Of a stretch of 64,000 nt of DNA, positions 62,740 to 64,000 are shown in pieces. The notes under the pieces are model-generated. The model had not been told where the DNA came from. It saw only the letters and a list, made by a program, of their open reading frames with translations, and did no database searches. The stretch's first letter is position 1; the number at the start of each line of letters is the position of its first letter. The stretch is taken from positions 124,001 to 188,000 of the forward strand of contig JAJDDB010000009.1 in assembly GCA_029260575.1 (NCBI GenBank), given 5' to 3'. This stretch comes from Phycisphaerales bacterium (GTDB lineage: Bacteria > Planctomycetota > Phycisphaerae > Phycisphaerales > SM1A02). The position numbers were made by a program, and so were the translations under genes.

Positions 62740-63109
62740 GTTCCTGCTCCTCCGAGATGCGCTGCTGCGCATCGACTGCACTTGCGTGGCAATCAGCCGC
62801 GTTCGCTGATCGCGCACAAACCATGAACACTTCGCCGTCCAATGGCGATTGCAGTCTCTCTCTTCGGATGCTTTCGTGCGGACTTTCCCGGTTTCAGATG
62901 CGAAACACGGCCTCCTGTCCAACTCGAATTGAAGCCTTCAAGAGGCTCCAACTCATACTTTGGTGTGATTCTCAAGCGCGTGCAATGAAGAAGTTGTCAT
63001 TTTAGTCGAATCGCGATCTGTAGACCCAAGGCAATCTTACTTAAGATATTGTGAATGGATGGTTTGCGATGGGTGTTACCCTATCTTCACATTTTGTAAG
63101 AATGGCCTA
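62740..63109. other. Non-coding stretch between the PEP-CTERM gene and clpB
   Basis: About 370 bases without a supportable gene. It must hold the promoter of the PEP-CTERM gene and the 3' flank of clpB on the same strand. An AGCCT/AGGCT short inverted repeat is seen near 62930-62950, but no good terminator for clpB. No -10 box stands out. Confidence 0.35.
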
Positions 63110-64000
63110 TCAACCAATGGACACTGCCTTGGGGTTGCCTCCAGCACCGGAGAATTCGAATCGGCCCGCTTCATAATCAACGCGGATGGTATCGCCCTCG
63201 CTGAACGCACCTGAAAGGATCTGCGTTGCGATGCGATTCTCGATCTGCTGCTGGATGACACGCTTGAGCGGGCGGGCGCCGAACTGCGGGTCGTACCCAT
63301 CCATCGCCAGCGCCACCTTCGCGCCCGGCGTGATTTCCAACAGCAGGCCACGATCCGCCAGCCGACTGCGCAACAAATCAAGCTGAATATCAACAATCGA
63401 TGTGAGATCGTCCGGCGAAAGCTGATGAAAGATGATCGTCTCATCGATGCGGTTGAGAAGCTCCGGGCGCAGCGCTTGCTTGAGCAGATCACGAACATGC
63501 GATTCAATTTCCGTGTCAATCGCGCCGCCGGCGGCCAATTCAAGAATCGCCTGCGAACCGATATTGCTGGTCATGACAATAATCGAGTTGCGAAAGTCCA
63601 CCGTTCTGCCGTGGCCATCGGTGAGCCGTCCATCATCGAGCAACTGCAGCAGAATGTTGCTGACATCAGGATGCGCCTTTTCCATTTCGTCGAACAGCAC
63701 AACACAGTACGGCCGCCGACGGACTGCTTCCGTGAGCCTGCCGCCTTCTTCGTAACCGATATACCCGGGCGGCGCGCCGATCAGGCGCGCTACTGCGTGC
63801 TGCTCCATGTATTCGCTCATGTCGATGCGCACCAGCGCATCATCCGTGTCGAACAGAAACTCAGCCAGAGCTTTGCACAATTCAGTTTTGCCCACACCGG
63901 TGGGGCCGAGGAAGAGGAATGAACCGATCGGCCGATGCTGATCGCCAAGACCCGCACGACTTCTGCGCACTGCATCGCTGACAGCCCGAACTGCTTCATC
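63110..64000 (-). CDS. clpB: C-terminal part of ATP-dependent chaperone ClpB (cut by window edge)
   Basis: The last 296 residues of a class I AAA+ disaggregase, read from the right edge. The second nucleotide-binding domain is visible: [21 protein letters not shown] (Walker A), [20 protein letters not shown], then [15 protein letters not shown] (Walker B), [27 protein letters not shown] with the arginine finger, and [18 protein letters not shown] at the end of the small domain. The pore loop reads YIGYEEGG. The tail past the domain is short. The first AAA+ domain and middle coiled coil lie outside the window; ClpB is favoured over ClpC/ClpA from the sequence near the pore and from the lack of a ClpP-binding IGF loop. 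Confidence 0.9.
   Translation of the reverse strand, partial: DEAVRAVSDAVRRSRAGLGDQHRPIGSFLFLGPTGVGKTELCKALAEFLFDTDDALVRIDMSEYMEQHAVARLIGAPPGYIGYEEGGRLTEAVRRRPYCVVLFDEMEKAHPDVSNILLQLLDDGRLTDGHGRTVDFRNSIIVMTSNIGSQAILELAAGGAIDTEIESHVRDLLKQALRPELLNRIDETIIFHQLSPDDLTSIVDIQLDLLRSRLADRGLLLEITPGAKVALAMDGYDPQFGARPLKRVIQQQIENRIATQILSGAFSEGDTIRVDYEAGRFEFSGAGGNPKAVSIG

Overview
The window looks like chromosomal DNA from a Planctomycetota bacterium, most likely of class Phycisphaerae or close to it. The evidence is the combination of short PEP-CTERM-like tails with a VPAPG motif followed by an arginine run, dockerin-like DVFDLLELL repeats at or near the C-termini of secreted proteins, a family of large prepilin-like proteins, two Hanks-type kinases (one with a beta-propeller), a fused aroD-aroE gene, and Gram-negative lipid A and heptose genes (lpxK, hldE, a GT9 heptosyltransferase). 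I see no insertion sequence, phage, integron or CRISPR array, and coding density is high on both strands. || Layout. 1-12 kb: glycosyltransferase and large lipoprotein, a BshB1-like deacetylase, a GNAT enzyme, a SpoIIE-type phosphatase, dUTPase, then a capD-like dehydratase and DUF368 transporter facing galE (envelope polysaccharide). 12-18 kb: moaA, a DUF3052 gene, dinB and modABC (molybdenum uptake and cofactor). 18-23 kb: bipA, a Tat-exported ankyrin protein translationally close to a membrane-bound winged-helix regulator, and the tmRNA gene. 23-28.5 kb: flippase-like protein, GT2, and a floA-nfeD-nfeD membrane microdomain cluster. 28.6-40.3 kb: an accessory, surface-oriented stretch with four prepilin-like genes in two pairs, RidA, two dockerin-tailed proteins, a PEP-CTERM protein, an orphan 416-residue protein and small membrane proteins. 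40.3-47.7 kb: transaldolase, a membrane Ser/Thr kinase, then a lipopolysaccharide operon (GT9, maf, small membrane protein, lpxK, hldE). 47.7-52.8 kb: an ASCH plus B3-like protein, an Eis-like acetyltransferase, Xaa-Pro peptidase and a hydroxyacid dehydrogenase. 52.8-64 kb: kinase-propeller, aroDE, hslU, aroC, a YVTN propeller, a second PEP-CTERM protein and the 3' end of clpB. || Expression signals. First genes of transcription units often have a TANNNT -10-like hexamer 6-8 bases before the start codon and no Shine-Dalgarno sequence. This suggests leaderless mRNAs. Internal or leadered genes have clear GGAG-type ribosome binding sites or 4-base ATGA/GTGA overlaps. Five hairpins look like good intrinsic terminators. 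|| The observations I rate highest are the leaderless-promoter pattern, the exported ankyrin/membrane regulator pair, the ASCH/B3-like two-domain protein, and the duplicated prepilin-like genes without any secretion machinery nearby. No function is claimed where I recognise no family. All family assignments come from reading motifs by eye.
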